From Lenisia limosa (Eukaryota > Breviatea): a stretch of 64,000 nt of DNA. Position 1 is the stretch's first letter; the number at the start of each line of letters is the position of its first letter. Shown in pieces: positions 39,673 through 50,431 of this stretch. The stretch is taken from assembly GCA_001655205.1 (NCBI GenBank), contig LPNZ01009407.1:1-64000 (forward strand), written 5' to 3'. The notes beneath the pieces are model-generated. The model saw nothing but the letters and a program-made list of their open reading frames with translations, was not told the origin of the DNA and ran no database searches. A program made the position numbers and the translations under genes.

Positions 39673-39891
39673 TGTACACTTTTATATATTGTTTAAAAAA
39701 TATCTGGTTGACTCGATGCCGGCTCGGATTTCTCAGTTGATTTATTGATATTTTGAGAGGATTTAATAATACCCATCATTCTGATTTGTGACATCGAGGC
39801 ACCCAACCCGGATTTTTTGAATAAGGAAACGTGTTATTGTTTTTTTCTTTTTTTAAAAAATAAAAGCCCGCCGTCTTGACACTGTAGGTTC

Positions 39892-40236
39892 TTGACCACA
39901 ACATTTGCTAGGTTTTATGTAATTATGGTAGTTTTGATACTCAAATGTCTTCGGAGGTATTTCATTGAGAGGGAAAGTGGGGTGAAGGCTCGTCTCAAAG
40001 CCCTCCCGTTCACATTTCAGGCCATCGTTGAACAATCATTATTATTTTTCCATAATAGCCCTCATGAAATGAATGATAACACCGTCATATCCCGCGATTT
40101 TGCAAGCATGGGAGTATCGAACACACCTGTTAGCAGCTTTGAGGTTACCAATGACGCCAGGGAGAAAAGGTGGTTTATGTACACACCACCAAGAGAATCA
40201 CGTGAGGAGGCGCACCAAGGAAAAAAATTTGGGTAA
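39892..40236 (+). CDS. Open block of unknown function, possible extra exon
   Basis: A 114-codon open frame runs into the 40245 gap. From about 40021, just after an acceptor-like TTTCAG, it has reasonable coding character (AIVEQSLLFFHNSP, SSFEVTNDAREKRWFMYTPP). It could be a C-terminal extension exon of the upstream kinase joined at GTGAGC, a small separate gene, or chance. No family was recognised. Confidence 0.25.
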   Translation: MTTTFARFYVIMVVLILKCLRRYFIERESGVKARLKALPFTFQAIVEQSLLFFHNSPHEMNDNTVISRDFASMGVSNTPVSSFEVTNDAREKRWFMYTPPRESREEAHQGKKFG

Positions 40237-40557
40237 TTTACCAGNNNNNNNNNNNNNNNNNNNNNNNNNNNNNNNNNNNNNNNNNNNNNNNNNNNNNNNN
40301 NGCGGGGGGGGCGTTGAGGTTATTATACACGCACCTCTTAAAACATTAGAAGACAAATACCATCAGTTAAGATTTATCAATAAACTCAGTACCAGTTGGG
40401 CTTCACTTCGGTTCCAAACAGACCGGTAAAATGTTTATCGAGAAATTCAATCTTTTTTTGAAGCCCTAACTACCAGACATCATGGTCAAAATCTATGGCA
40501 CAAATAGTACATTACCTCACCTTAAAATACAATTAGAATACAACACAATGAAATCAA

Positions 40558-43500
40558 TTACCCCGCCGGGTCGTCTTCAATGTCGATCCCCTGTGTCATA
40601 CCACCCTAAATGAATCAGCCCAGATCACGCAAAATGTATAAATAATAGTAAGTAGAATATCGTTCTAAAAGGCAAAATTACAGTAGTTCCCGATTGATAG
40701 ACCTTCTGTACCCCCCCCCCTCTTTTTCTTGTTTCATCCCGGATAATACGGAAGGAAATCCTGGTATCCTCCTACATATTGGCTCGTGAAAAACGAACGG
40801 TGCTTGTTGGAGTCTTCCAATCGCTTTTCTTTGGAGAATCGGATCAGCTTGTGGACATTTAAACCCTCAGCAAGCAAAATAACACTACATGGTCAGTGAA
40901 GAAAGTGCGAAGTGTGGTCTTACTCTCCCGTAGAATTGACAGTTACACCGAAAGGCTTGGGAATAGAAACCGGAAACCGGTTATCTACAGAGTAAGAGAA
41001 TATTAGCACTCTGAACCACCAGAGGTTCACAGCTGAGCATGCGAAGCCGAGGAGTTAGTCCAGAGTGTATATTACGATACAGGATACTTAAGAATAGGCA
41101 AGAAAGGAGACAGGAAAAGAAGAAAGAAGATAATATCTAAGTGAAGAAGGTGATGTTCTGATTATAAACTTAGACTATTCAAGAAATCCCTGAATTGATC
41201 TTATACCAAGTGAATCCCTAATTATTGAAGAACAGAAGCGCCATACAGATGGGTAAAGTTGCAAAATAGGAAATATATGTAATAAGAAAAAAACTGTAAA
41301 AATAAATAAATATTTATCAAATTGGCATAATTAATACAATCCCCCCTCCCCAACTGTATTGGCTGTTTTTAGTTGACTTCTCTGTACATACTACAACGCC
41401 ATTATTCTATTTGGGTTAAAAATGAGCTGTAGACTTGTGACGGCACATTGGACCAAAATAAGATGGAAATCGACACTCTTTTACCTCTATAATTGATACC
41501 TGAAAATTGCATATAATATATATCATATAGTATATATATAATATAGCAATGGGAAATAAAAAATAAGGTGAACAATAGGTATGCTGGGGAGGCACGCGGA
41601 AAGCTGTGTACACAGAGTTAATAACACTATAATCCAATATCTTTCATAAGCGTGATAGTGTGGACGGCTTTGACCAGACACAACTTTATTTTTTATTCCC
41701 ATTGCTATATATCATACAACATAACAATAATGGTCATCTCTAATTAAGAGGCACTCGTCCTTGTGCCATTTCATTCCTCAACAACAACGAAAGAAATAAC
41801 ACTAAGACTGAAATATTAAGACGGTGTTCGTTCCTACGTGTGTTGTGCGGTGGTGGCGGGTGGGGGTAAGGGAAGGGGCGGAGTAAAGATGGAAACAAAA
41901 TAAACTCTTTTTCTTTTTTGATCAACTTGCTAGGTTTAATGAGATTATCAAAAGAATGAGATATTCTGTGGAAAGTCATTAGTATGCATGCGCTCCAATA
42001 TTATCTGCTTGACTTGAAGCAATGAATGCCAACATACTGCAAGCGGTGCAATGAGAGCCTCACATGTCTTTGAAGCAGCAATCGCACCCTTGACTCATCA
42101 TTACCAAAAACAAAAGGGGGGGGGGATGGATTATTTTGATGATTCCTCGATTAGCATTGATTTTTATTGAAGTGAAGAACCCCTACGCCCACTGGGAAAA
42201 GAACCTGGGTTTTCTCAGTACCGAGTACAGACCATGTCCCCTCTACTGAAACCTGAAAAGTAAGACTACACAATGGAACACAAGTAGGGCTTCATTTCGG
42301 TTCGAAAAAACCTGAGAAAATATCGCCAGTTGCCGAGGATTTGGACAAGAAATAGAGCACAATAGTGCGTATCATCACCATAGTCAGTCATAAGTTAGAG
42401 GAGAACAGGTGATTAATTTCTTTCAACGTTCGAGGCGAGAGTCAAACCTTATAAAGGAATGACATATGTACAGTGGAAACAGCAACAGTTGACTTGGAAC
42501 AATCCACAGCCGTAACTGTGACGGTAAGAGCTTAGAGCGCCATTTCAAAATCATTTCGATTCCAAAAAGACTGAGTAACTATCATATTATTGTGGATTAT
42601 CAATAAAAAGTCAAAAAAATATTTGTATCTATCAAAAAAAGAGCCTTCCTTTGAACAAAAGTATGGTTCTGAAGGACACAAGACCAACCAGTTTTTCCTA
42701 GATCCGCCATTATGTCTCCGCTGATGTCAAAGCCGCTTTCCTAATTTATGAGTTATATTATGTGTTTAAATAGTTTGCTTAGTATATGATATTGAATATC
42801 ACCAATACTCCAAAGATATAAATCCGTTGAAACAGTTGATAGTATTATATTATTCCGACAGATATCAAGTTTAAATGCACATGATTTGTTGCAAAAACTT
42901 CATACCTCATTATTCTTCGTCACTTCGAACACATGAACCTGTCCTGATTCAAAACCAACAACAAACCGGCTTCCTGACCCATGAGCACACTGTACGGTTA
43001 AGGTGAATAGAATAAACTAAATTCACATCAATATTGTGGTGATTCTTCGGCTCACAGTAATGGTACCAAATCCCGTATGTGTCTCCCATAGGGGTGCAAC
43101 AACAGTTTCCAAATCACATTCCGGTTCTCCTTCTCTAAAGAAGTCAGCTTTGTTTGAAAAGAGCTTTGTTTGAAATGGTAGGCGAGAGAAAAAGATGTGC
43201 AAAAGGACCTGGACCCATGCAAACAGTCCAGGTACTGCAAAGTTGAAAAGTGAAACTTTTTCTTCTGAGACCACCGCTACTACTTCATGCGCACAAATAG
43301 TGAAGATGTCTAAAGTGTAAGAAAACTGTAACAGGTTGGGGAATGAAATTTTCCATATTTACCATAGTATATTTGATTAATATTGTGTTTTGATATATTA
43401 CATAGGCTTAATTTTAAAATTATATTAAAAAAAAAACACAGAAAAAACAAAACAAGAGGAGCTGCACTCTGCTCACTTGTGCCATTAGCAATACCAGTGT

Positions 43501-44543
43501 TTATTGTCTTCATCACCTTCCTAAATTATAAGTTCTTCAATACGATCTCGAATTTAAGGATCCGATAATTCAGTCCTATTTTTTCTACGCTTCTTCCTGT
43601 TAAAATTCCCAAATCAATGAAAAGAATGAACAGGATTTGCGCTTCTCATGCGCTTACTCATCAGGTAGGGACGGCACTGACACAATGCCTTGCTGGTCAA
43701 GAGTCACAAAAATAGATCCTTCCTCTCTTCCCGGCGAGGACATAAACGCCCCAGATACGAATTGCTATGTTGTAAACATGTGAATGACGAACGGGATGAT
43801 CGCAAAGTCTCTCCGAACTTCATACATCCTCTCTTACAGTAAGCTCCGGCGGTCTATCAACATAGAACCAAGACTCAAAGTAGCTGGACTATTAGAGGGT
43901 TCAACACAATGACCTCGCTCATCCAACTTCATGAGTTTGAGCCTCGATCACAGAGTCCCAATCATAAATCATACATCCTATGCACGAACTTAGTCCCCAA
44001 TTTACATTTTTATAAAAATAAGCCATAGGACTAGCCAAATTGATGAGACCCACGTACTATTCAAAAGCGGTCGTATCACAAAGGATGACTCTTTCCTCAA
44101 GAACACACATGACAATGTCTGAGTTGAAAAACGGACTGCAGCTATAGATGCAGGTAAAAGATGCAGGACAAGGAGACACTTGCGGGTAGTGGTGGGAGTA
44201 CATGATAAAAATTGGTTCAGAAAAGTGAAAGGGTTGGAAGAAGAAGACAACAATAATATTTCGAAATCATACCAAATAAAGAGGTTGGAGCTGTTACATC
44301 TCACATTAATCTCAAAACACAAAACACAACAGGAAAAGCATCAACAACCAATCTTCATGTATCCCTCATTACAAGCATAAGACACATTTAGGTGGACCAT
44401 TTAGTCGCCCACTCTATTTTGAGAAGCTTCCCAGTTTCTCTAAGTCGAAGTGTTTCAAAAACATCAGGCGAAAACTGATGAAGATGTCGCTGGAAGTTCA
44501 CTGGCTTTCTTGGTGGTACCACATAAGTGGTGTTTTCGTCCAT
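40558..44543 (-). CDS. WD-repeat-like (beta-propeller) protein, family not identified
   Basis: The start at 44543 gives MDENTTYVVPPRKPVNFQRH. Exons then carry propeller-like blade patterns: PFFNSDIVMCVLEERVILCD, GSIFVTLDQQGIVSVPSLP, ICAHEVVAVVSEEKVSLFNF, CAHGSGSRFVVGFESGQVHV followed by FEV, AVDCSKSTVAVSTVHM and FGVTVNSTGDVILLAEGLNV. The C-terminus (KHRSFFTSQYVGGYQDFLP, then GGMTQGIDIEDDPAG) ends at TAA 40558-40560. Alternating hydrophobic strands ending in V.VF/L.NF are typical of WD40 or related propellers. I cannot place it in a named family, and exons between 44000 and 44400 are uncertain. Its introns are longer than average here and hold repeats. Confidence 0.55.
41541..41710. mobile_element. 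MITE-like element with terminal inverted repeats (copy A)
   Basis: The left end ATATAGCAATGGGAAATAAA (41541 on) is repeated in inverted form at 41686-41710, with one extra A as the only difference over about 25 bases. Between them lies a core at 41580-41686 shared with the copy at 32737-32849. At 170 bp with no coding capacity, it fits a miniature inverted-repeat element. No clear target-site duplication was seen because the flanks are AT repeats. It sits in an intron of the WD-like gene. Confidence 0.6.
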
Positions 44544-44860
44544 GGAGGAAGAGAAGTGAGTATGTGACTATGAGAGGGCTATGATGTATGGCTCTGTTCT
44601 TCGTTGTAATATGAAAAATACTTAAGAGGGAGAGGCAGGACGGACACAAGGATAATAAATAACGATCAAGATATCAAGATCACTAGATTCCTCAGGACAA
44701 TATGAATATGATCGCTTTGACTGCCCGTTTCCCAAGCTTCATTGCTTCGATTTTTTGTTCTTCTTAACCAGAAACAGCCACATGGAGATGTTACCCCCAC
44801 CCCCGTCTTGAAAAACCGAAAAATGTGTTGACCACGGTGTGTTGTATTGTGTCAGTTGAC

Positions 44861-45628
44861 TTAGGCCTTGAGGGCATACTTGCGCATGGGGAAAGCAGCC
44901 TCCTTCTTGATCTGCTTCTCGGTCTTGCGAGAAGCCTCGAACTAGAAACATTAGAAACGTGATTATAAAACAATAAGAGGAGCAAGCTGAAACTGGTCAG
45001 TGCTTGGTTAAAATTGTCTCATAGAGCTTAGCTCTCTGAAGTAGCAAATATATTCCATCAATCCAGTAAGAACCCTCAGGCGGTATCCAAACCTACAGCA
45101 GTAAGGCGACGACGGATAGCACGGGTCTTCTTGGCGCGGAGGTCAACGGGGACGAACTTCTTGCCTGCGGAGTTAATTTCATTAATGAATCCAACAGAAA
45201 GCTGAGAAAAGCTTACCAGCGTAGAACTTGCGGAGCTCTTGCTTGCGAGTCTGGTTCATGACGGTGAGAACACGGGCAATGCTCTTGCGGACGACCTTGC
45301 TAAAAGAATGAGACCATTTCACGAAAAAGTATATTCAACAAAGAGAAAATAACCCCCCAAACATCTTGGAGATCTTGGAGGTGGCACCGTTGGAAACCTT
45401 GGCGACACGGAGGTTAGAAAGCTCGGTCTGGAAACGTAAAGCAGAGCTAAACAGAAAATCGATGTGTGCTCAACAAAAGGTTTACGCTAACCTTCAACTC
45501 ATGGAGCTGGTTGGTGAGCTCGTCCTTAGACTTAACACGGAGTTCATATGCCTTGACCCGAGCTAAACAGGTTAGCAGTTGCTATAAACAAAAAGAAATC
45601 AACTTAGAATACTCCCACACATACTCAT
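44861..45628 (-). CDS. RPL35: 60S ribosomal protein L35 (uL29)
   Basis: uL29 sits near the exit tunnel of the large ribosomal subunit. The first exon is only four bases (ATGA), joined across an intron to CTCGGG to give [20 protein letters not shown]. Then come LHELK, an exon with [20 protein letters not shown], and [20 protein letters not shown]. The next exons give [30 protein letters not shown] and the C-terminus [14 protein letters not shown] followed by TAA. All family blocks are present at the expected size of about 120 residues. The four-base first exon is typical of ribosomal protein genes that carry an early intron. The start is head to head with NDH-2. Confidence 0.94.
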
Positions 45629-45836
45629 TTTTTTTACAACACGATAAAGAGGACCTCAAAAATAAAATTGTCCAAGATAAAAGAAAAAATAGATGACATA
45701 AGTTCAGTTCAAGAAAATATAATTTCGTAATTTAACTTTTTTTTTGTTTTTGATTTTTTGATATTTTTTTGGAGCAGAGCAAGGGGAAGAAGTGTTTAGA
45801 TATTTTAATTGATAGGTTCTAGCCTGTACTTTCGAA
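45629..45836. promoter_or_regulatory. Compact shared promoter region, L35 / NDH-2
   Basis: The divergent start codons are 208 bp apart, with T-rich and A-rich tracts between them. Shared promoter inferred from spacing only. Confidence 0.45.
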
Positions 45837-48800
45837 ATGCTGCGTTCAGCTTTGGCGACTCTGAAGCCAAGCAGCTTTGTACGTTTAGGATCAAGAGCAT
45901 TTGCCAATGCTGCTGGAGGTTGTCCGCCTTGTGGCCCAATGTCTTCTCAAAGTTTGATTTTTGACGTCTTTTTCATCTTCTAGTTCCATTTTTACAGAGA
46001 TGCACCACATGGGCTGGTTTAGCATGCTTTTTTGGCGCTGTTGGAGCAGGTATGTGGGTGGTTGTGCTTTGTAATGGTTGGGTTCTGGAATGGCGTACTG
46101 CTAATGCCTCTTCGGTTTCTCACAGCTCGTATTCAACATGATTTTACTTATTCTAATTGAATCCTATTGTAATTATAGCATGAAACCCCTTATTATTTAG
46201 GAACATACCTCACATCACGAACTGGTGGAATTGTTAGATACAGTTCAGTTCCTATCAAGCCCAAGAAGGACCGCCCTCGTCTTGTTATTCTTGGAACAGG
46301 ATGGTGAGTGTTGGACGTGTTGAGGTTATTGTCATATTTTTTTTTCACATTTTCAGGGCCGCCATGCAGTGTCTGAAAACGGTCAATACCAGTCTTTATG
46401 ACGTTGTTGTTATTTCTCCCAGAAACCACTTCACCTTTTCTCCTCTCCTTACTTCGTAAGTGAAGTTTGTATTTGTGGTTTATTTGAAAATATACTATCG
46501 TTGATATATTTAAGTAATTGAGTAAAATTCTTCCTTTACGTGTGAGTTGCGCGTCACAATTTTAGAACTGCTGTGGGCACCATTGAAAGCCGGTAGGCAG
46601 GTTTAAATGGTTGTTTTTTTTTTGATGTATCGCGTTGTTGTTAATGAGTGAATCCAAATAAGGGTCATGTTTAAGGTCTGTTATCGAGCCTCTGCGCCGC
46701 TTTGTTCATGTTTGGAAGAAGGACATCCATTACTACCAAGCCAAATGCATTGATATTGACCCCAAATCCAAGAAGATTACATGTGTTCGTAAGTGGGCTT
46801 TATTACTTTCACACTGGAAGGATCATTTTGGCAATGATGACATTTCAGCGGATCACAAGCGCGTCATGTCCGAGTCTGAATTTTACCTCGGCTACGACAA
46901 ACTTGTTGTTGCTTGCGGCGCTGTGAACAACACTTTCGGTGTCAAGGGTGTCAAGGAGCATTGTTATTTCATCAAGGTACAAGGGTGGAAGATTTGCCTG
47001 GAATTAATAGATGTTGAATAATGGTCGCCCCCCTCCCCCAACTAACTCAAGCTTCAGAACTTTCAAATTTCTTTCTTTTTTCCAGGCCGCCCTAATCTCT
47101 TTATTTTATCTAATTTTAGTTTTTTCTTTTTCTTTTCAAAAAATTGCCAAAAACAATTAGAAATTTGAAGAAGTGTTGGTGCCAATACCTCTCACCTTGA
47201 GGTTCATATCTAACAACAATGACTGTTACATCTTTTGGTTTTTTTTTTTGAACAATCTATCCTTTACCTTTCAGGAAGTTGACGGGGCCCGTAAGGTTCG
47301 ATCTCGTCTCATGGACCTCATTGAAGCTGCGTCTCTCCCAGGCATGCCGCGCGAGGAGCGCAGACGCCTTTTGAATGTCGTTGTCGTTGGAGGAGGACCT
47401 ACTGTTGGCAGGGATGGGGTGGCTTCAAATTGAATTCCAAAGTGAAGCCCACTCATGCCCTTAGGGAGTTGAGTTCGCAGGTGAACTGCATGACTACTTT
47501 GCCAATGAAGTTCGCAACTGTTTCCCACATCTCAAAAATGACGTAAAGATTTCTCTTATCCAATCTGCTGATACCCTTTTGTGCAGTTTTGACCGCAAAC
47601 TGAGAAAATGTGGGAGAGATTTCTCAATGGTGGAAAACTTGTTTATGTGTACATAATTTTATTTTATTCACAATCAAGACGCTGAGAAGACTCTGAAGAA
47701 ACTGAATGTTGATTTGAGAACCAACTGCCGAGTGACTGAGGTAAGCATTGTACTTGGAGAGATTTTCTCATTTCTATACCGAATAGCGAATGCCTCACCA
47801 TCCCTGGACATACATACATATACTACTTGTATCTCTGATCCTTTAGGTGGCTAAGAACCACATTATGATCAAGGACAAGAAAACAGGAAAGAAAGAAGAC
47901 ATCCATTGCGGTCTTATTGTTTGGAGTACTGGTTTGTGGCGAACAGCAAAAACAAGGCCGCATTCCTTTTAGTTTAAATTCATTGGTATCTTCTTGAACC
48001 TTTTTCATTACTCTGAGTCAAAATCCATTGTTAACATATTAAACCTAGCAATAGTCATATTCTTAGGAAATGCTCCTCGTGAACTGTCAACAAAACTGAT
48101 CCAAGTCCTTGGCCAAAAAGGCAAGAACCTTGAAATCAATCCTGAAACTCTGGAGGTATGGGGTTAGGTTTTTTGTTTCTGGGTTCAAATTGGCAGTTTC
48201 CAAATTTGTTTCTTCTCTGACACCCCCCNNNNNNNNNNNNNNNNNNNNNNNNNNNNNNNNNNNNNNNNNNNNNNNNNNNNNNNNNNNNNNNNNNNNNNNN
48301 NNNNNNNNNNNNNNNNNNNNNNNNGGTTTGGAAATGAATGACTTTTCACACAATATTTCCGGCATTGTCACAATACTGTTCAATGGTCAATAATAGTATT
48401 TTACAGATGGCGTCTCAACAAGGGAAGTTCCTTGGAAAGGCCCTGAATCAGCTTATTTCGAAGCCTGGCAAACCCTTACCGAAGTTCAAATACCAGGTTT
48501 GCAGATCCCTAAGAGTAAACAAACGTTTTAAGGACGTTCATCAAATAATATGTTACTGTTTCGGTTTACTTTCTAGTACAAGGGAGCAATGTGCTACGCT
48601 GGAGATTCTTCCTCAGTAATTGATGTAAGCGAAGGAATGTTGAATGAACAACGGAGGGGGGGGNNNNNNNNNNNNNNNNNNNNNNNNNNNNNNNNNNNNN
48701 NNNNNNNNNNNNNNNNNNNNNNNNNNNNNNNNNNNNNNNNNNNNNNNNNNNNNNNNNNNNNNNNNNNNNNNNNNNNNNNNNNNNNNNNNNNNNNNNNNNN

Positions 48801-49233
48801 NNNNNNNNNNNNNNNNNNNNNAACATTTCTTTTGTTTGTGCTGTACTTAATATGTCCGTTTCTGAGGATGATGTTTTTGTGTACAACACATTATTCTCTA
48901 TGACGTAGTTCTACATTTTTTTTGTTTATTGTCACCACAATTTCCGTTTGGCTCGGGATATTTGTGCGATGTTTTGTTGTTTGGTGTTAGATTCGTTTTA
49001 CCCCCCAGCTGCAGAAGCGACTGGCCTGTGCTTTGTTTGTTTTGTTGTTATCAACCTTTGTGNNNNNNNNNNNNNNNNNNNNNNNNNNNNNNNNNNNNNN
49101 NNNNNNNNNNNNNNNNNNNNNNNNNNNNNNNNNNNNNNNNNNNNAGCTGTCGCATCGCAACAAGATCCTTATCGGTCTTGACTGGGCCAAAACGGCCGTA
49201 TTCGGCAGAGACCTTGGGCGGTACAGTGACTAG
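45837..49233 (+). CDS. Mitochondrial type II NADH dehydrogenase (alternative, rotenone-insensitive)
   Basis: NDH-2 is a single-subunit flavoenzyme that oxidises NADH and reduces quinone at the membrane without pumping protons. The start MLRSALATLKPSSFVRLGSR is a typical mitochondrial targeting sequence, followed by a hydrophobic segment (CTTWAGLACFFGAVGA). The first dinucleotide fold is RPRLVILGTGWAAMQCLK, then RNHFTFSPLLTS, a family signature. YDKLVVACGAVNNTFGV and the second nucleotide-binding fold VVVVGGGPTGVEFAGELHD follow. Later exons have LIVWSTGNAPR, QQGKFLGKALNQL, and the C-terminal membrane-binding segment SHRNKILIGLDWAKTAVFGR before TAG 49231-49233. Three gaps (48229-48324, 48664-48831, 49063-49144) hide part of the C-terminal half, where some homologues carry EF-hands. 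Confidence 0.93.
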
Positions 49234-49472
49234 TTCTCAGTTCAGTGTGTGTTATGGTAATTTTATTTTTTTCATGGTTGTTTTTGAGTTTGCATAAGTC
49301 AAGTTTTGTTTCAGAGATCGTCCCCCCACGGTGTTGTCCCTAAAATACTCTCAAAACACTTAACTTACAGGAAGCATTTAAGTGACATAAATGGAAACGT
49401 TTCTATGGAACATAAAATACATTAAGTGATACCGTCACCAATTGGAAAGAAAAACTAGAAAAAGAGGGTCGT

Positions 49473-50192
49473 TTAGTTGATAGGCTTGATCTGCAAAGGT
49501 CAAGGAGAAGGATAAATTATGATCAATTAGAACTTCAAAAAAGAGTCGCATACCTTGAAATGAAGGGACATCAAGGAGAAAACGAAGGCCTTCAAGTCAA
49601 GAGTAAGGTCTAAGTGGGTGAGAAAGGAATAAAAAAAAAATTATAGAACAAACAGTAGAAAGCACGGAAGCTCTCAGGGTCCTTGCACTCTTGGACATCA
49701 AGAAGAGATCCAACCTTAGCGGCCTAAAAGATAAGAAAAAGGGGAGAAGCGTAAGGTAGACCAACAGCAAAGGAAATGTGTTCCTTGTCCATGACGATCT
49801 CAAGCTCCTGCATGCTAGATCTTTCAGGTTCGGGCCAAAGGCTATCATCTTCCCTAAATGGAGGTGAGAAGGGACGAGAGAAAAAGAGGAACCAACTTCA
49901 TGATCTGAGACTGGTCAATAATCTTCTTGAACTCCTCAATAACGGTAGTATTGACGAAAACTGAACAGTAAGCGGGTTCTAAGCGCCAGAAACACAGTAC
50001 CTTCTTTGCGAATCATATTTTCACCCTTGTAGCCAGAGTGGTTAGCGTAACGGAGCTTTCCATTGGAATGGAGCTCAAATTCTGAAAATAAGCAAACAAG
50101 CCTTCGTAAATCCTACCAAGGAACTCGTGTCCGAACTTGGAGCCCTTGTGGCCAGTGTAGAATCTGAGGTAGAAATCGTTGTCCTTTCCCAT
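49473..50192 (-). CDS. MAGOH: Mago nashi, exon junction complex core subunit
   Basis: Mago pairs with Y14 and locks eIF4A3 onto spliced mRNA in the exon junction complex. The start at 50192 gives [20 protein letters not shown], then [68 protein letters not shown] and HISF. The last exons give [40 protein letters not shown] and the conserved end KIKPIN with TAA 49473-49475. The whole family sequence is present without defects. Its presence fits a genome with very high intron density. The start is head to head with the large gene at 50432. Confidence 0.96.
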
Positions 50193-50431
50193 GTTTAAAC
50201 AAGCAAAAAGAACAATTTTCGAAAAAAAATATTGGTGAAAAGGGAGAGTAGATCCTCGATCACTTCAAAAGTTGACCAAAATTTCAAAAATTTGCCTTCA
50301 ACGCCTTCTTGAATTAATTTAGTATAATATATTATTAATATATTAATATATTGAAATAGGGACTATTTTTGCATGAAATTACTTATGGAGCGGGTTGTTG
50401 CAATTTCATTTTCAGTTTTCTTATTAACGTA
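50193..50431. promoter_or_regulatory. Compact shared promoter region, Mago / large gene
   Basis: The divergent start codons are 239 bp apart. An AT-rich ATTAATATATTAATATATT block lies at about 50333-50352. Function inferred from spacing only. Confidence 0.4.

Noticed and set aside
42200-42330. tRNA-like B box (GGTTCGAAAA) with a nearby TTTTCTCAG/CTGAGAAAA pairing
   Set aside because: No A box, acceptor stem or anticodon arm could be fitted; the sequence looks like an intronic repeat.
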